This document shows positions 40,801-43,800 of a DNA stretch of 64,000 bases, one piece after another (within the stretch, counting starts at the first letter, position 1; every line of letters begins with the position of its first letter). Below the pieces are notes generated by a model. The model worked only from the letters and a program-made list of their open reading frames with translations, searched no databases and was not told the DNA's origin. The position numbers and the translations under genes are program-made. The stretch is from Arbacia lixula (taxonomy: Eukaryota; Echinodermata; Echinoidea; Arbacioida; Arbaciidae), in the NCBI GenBank assembly GCA_963669155.1, contig OZ022587.1, positions 22,524,074 to 22,588,073 on the forward strand. Direction: 5' to 3'.

Positions 40801-43800
40801 GATTGTATGCTTCCTAGACAGACCATTCCAAATGATGTAGCAAAGCTATGACAAAGAGTGAATGGAAGGAATGCGGGTTACTTGCGTCTCAACTGGAACT
40901 GTAGAAGTGCCCATCTGTATTTATTTCTTTGTGTGCCACGTACCCCTTTTCATGAGTATTACACACAAATCTCTTAGAATGGTATTTATCTGTCACACTT
41001 AACATTAACCTGTTCTTTACTGAACCAGCATATATGCAGGCTGCCTTTTCTCCACTCAGATACTGTGCAGCGTGACTTCTGTTTAATCTGCTGTTATAAA
41101 TAAACAACAGGTTATGAATAAACAGCAGGTTATGAATAACAGGTTGTGAATAAACAACAGGTTATGAATAAACAACAGGTTATGAATAAACAACAGGTTA
41201 TGAATGAACTTAGGCTTCACAATTTTGGTTTCAACAATTACATGGCAATTTTTGACCTTAACTGGACCAGGGTCCATAAAGCTCCAAATCTAACCGTGAG
41301 CAAAGGGTTAAAGTCCATGCCGTAGCCCGCTTCCGTTTCCGACTGGGTTTTAAAGTGGGTTAACCCGACCAATAGTACAGGACAACTTTCCCCCGGACAA
41401 AAGCAGGTTAAGCACAGAAATGTTCTTGTTATGTATCCACAACTTTCCCCCTTAGTGCGTAGTAACTCCTTATTACATTCACCTTTATCGAGTCATTCCG
41501 ATTCTATGGGTGTAACCCACGCTCTGAATCCATTAGTTCTTGCTTCTCGGACAAACCTTTGACAAGCTTCAGGGTTACCATGGGTGAAGTGAATAAGATT
41601 TGCAGACATTGCGAGAATGGTGCATTGTAGTCCCATGCCTTGTAATGTGTGACCAATCAGAGATGAGCTTGCTGACCCAAGTGGTCCCTCCAGTATACAA
41701 TGAGAGTGCATGACATATGACATGTGCACTCATGAATATTCATAAGCTATCAAGAAAGTTTGGGGCTAATAATAATGAATGTGAACATTTTGGGATTTTC
41801 TTAAACCTTGAATCAGGCTAATAGTACAGGGCTAAGAATACCTCTGCAAGAAGCCTCCGTCTTGTTCATACTTTGGGGGGTAATTTTTCCGAAGCCCCCA
41901 TGTATACATTTCATTAGTCTCTGTGCCTAATCATGATGTGATGTTTTATCAAATTTAGAAAACTTGAAAAAGGAAAACGATACTTCTTTGAAAATGCCCC
42001 AGAAAATGTAAGGGTGTTATATTTAAATAGCCTCCCGTTTTGTACCATATTTTAGTATTTGTCTCAAGATTCACTTCAGGGCCCCATTGCATAGTACTTA
42101 CCATTAACTTTTCATGTGTTTCGTTTGCATTATTACACACCCGTAGACGTGTTTCGTTCGCATTTTTGCACAACCACGTATTTCCCTATACGTGTCCCTT
42201 GTCCCATTGTTTTACGAACAATTGCATGCACCAGAGCGTATATCCTCCAGCAGATCTAGGATGTTCATTGATAAAAGGAGAGGAGAAAATCAGTAAAACC
42301 CTCCTCACAAATAATACCACGGTCAGGTTCATTGTTAGGAGTTTAGGACTCAGGGCACGAATGTGAATGAGACCCTTTCATTGGAGTACCTTCACCAGGC
42401 TAAAAAAATGCAACACACGGGGGGGGGGGGGGGGGGGGGGGGGGTTTACGGGTGAACGCACAAAGAGTTAATGGTAACTCCATTATAAATCCCAACTACC
42501 ATGGTAACATCACTCAATAGCCAATCATATTCAAGAGTTTCTTCATGCTATCATGCAATACTCCTCATGCTACCAAGACTCAAGTTGGGCCTAGGAGCGT
42601 TCACACTATACCATCACGCTACCCACACATTGCACACAAAAACACAGGCTTGTGGAAACAGGGCTTCACAATCCCTCACTAGTCCCATTTCTTGTAAGAT
42701 CTGTTATAGGCTGATAGAGGGCGCACTTTCTTGATTACAATCAGAGCCATCCATACACAGGGTTTGAACAATTCAATTTCAATAGGTAGCGGGTGTTGCT
42801 TTGTTGGGCAAGCTTATAACAATCAGAATGTGCATCATGTTGCTACTTACTGAAACCCAGTTGACCCAACTGTGTATAGAGAGTACTGTTTACATTATGG
42901 AATAATGAGGCTGATCTGGCTGATTGCAACCAGCGGCTGATTAAGACCCTCCTGATGACTCGAAGCCAGGGTGTTTACCGGCAGTGTGAGCAATAAGAAT
43001 GGGGTTCCATCCTCTCAAAAACTATGCCATTTGCTCAAACAACCTTTGTATATGAACATTTTTCAGGCTGAAGCCTGAGATCAGATCACGTTTTTTCATG
43101 GCCCAACATATCGCAGCCAGCCAAATTGTTATTTTCCTTTTAATAGGTTTTTAGCCATGCATATTTTCCCCTGACTCTATATGATAATATATCTTAGTAT
43201 GGGAATGAAGTGATCTTGGGTCTGAGTTGAGTCAACTTTTTCTGGAATGAAGACAATTAGTTTCTACTTATAGGGAAAGGTCACCATTAGCTACACACTT
43301 TTCTATGGGGGGGGGGGGGGGGGGACAGTCAGGGGACTGTCCCCCCATATCCATGACATATATCACATATTGGTATATTCTCAATGTTTTCCATATATAT
43401 CCTTCGCCCCTTCTCTCTTTCCGCTCTTAACTTCAGCCCTTGTATAAGTAGGCCTATTCACATGATCTCACAGCACATACATCCATCACGAATCTTACTG
43501 CAATCTGCTTCACAGTGTGCGAAAGTGATTTATTTCAGATAGGATTGTAAAATTGTGTGAAATGTAATGAAAAGTAACCCTGGTGATGGTGGCAGAACAC
43601 TTTCCAAAAATCTATAAGTTTTTACCCCTTACCTTTTTCTTTATGCACTATTGATGCAGCTTTGTACAAGGACAACATGAAAATCAAATTGAGTACCGGT
43701 AGTTCTTTGTCTAGCAAAGGAAGAGTTATGTCATTCCCGTGTCATGTTGTATATAGGTTTTCAATTATTGTAACTCACCATCCATGGTGACAACGATGGT

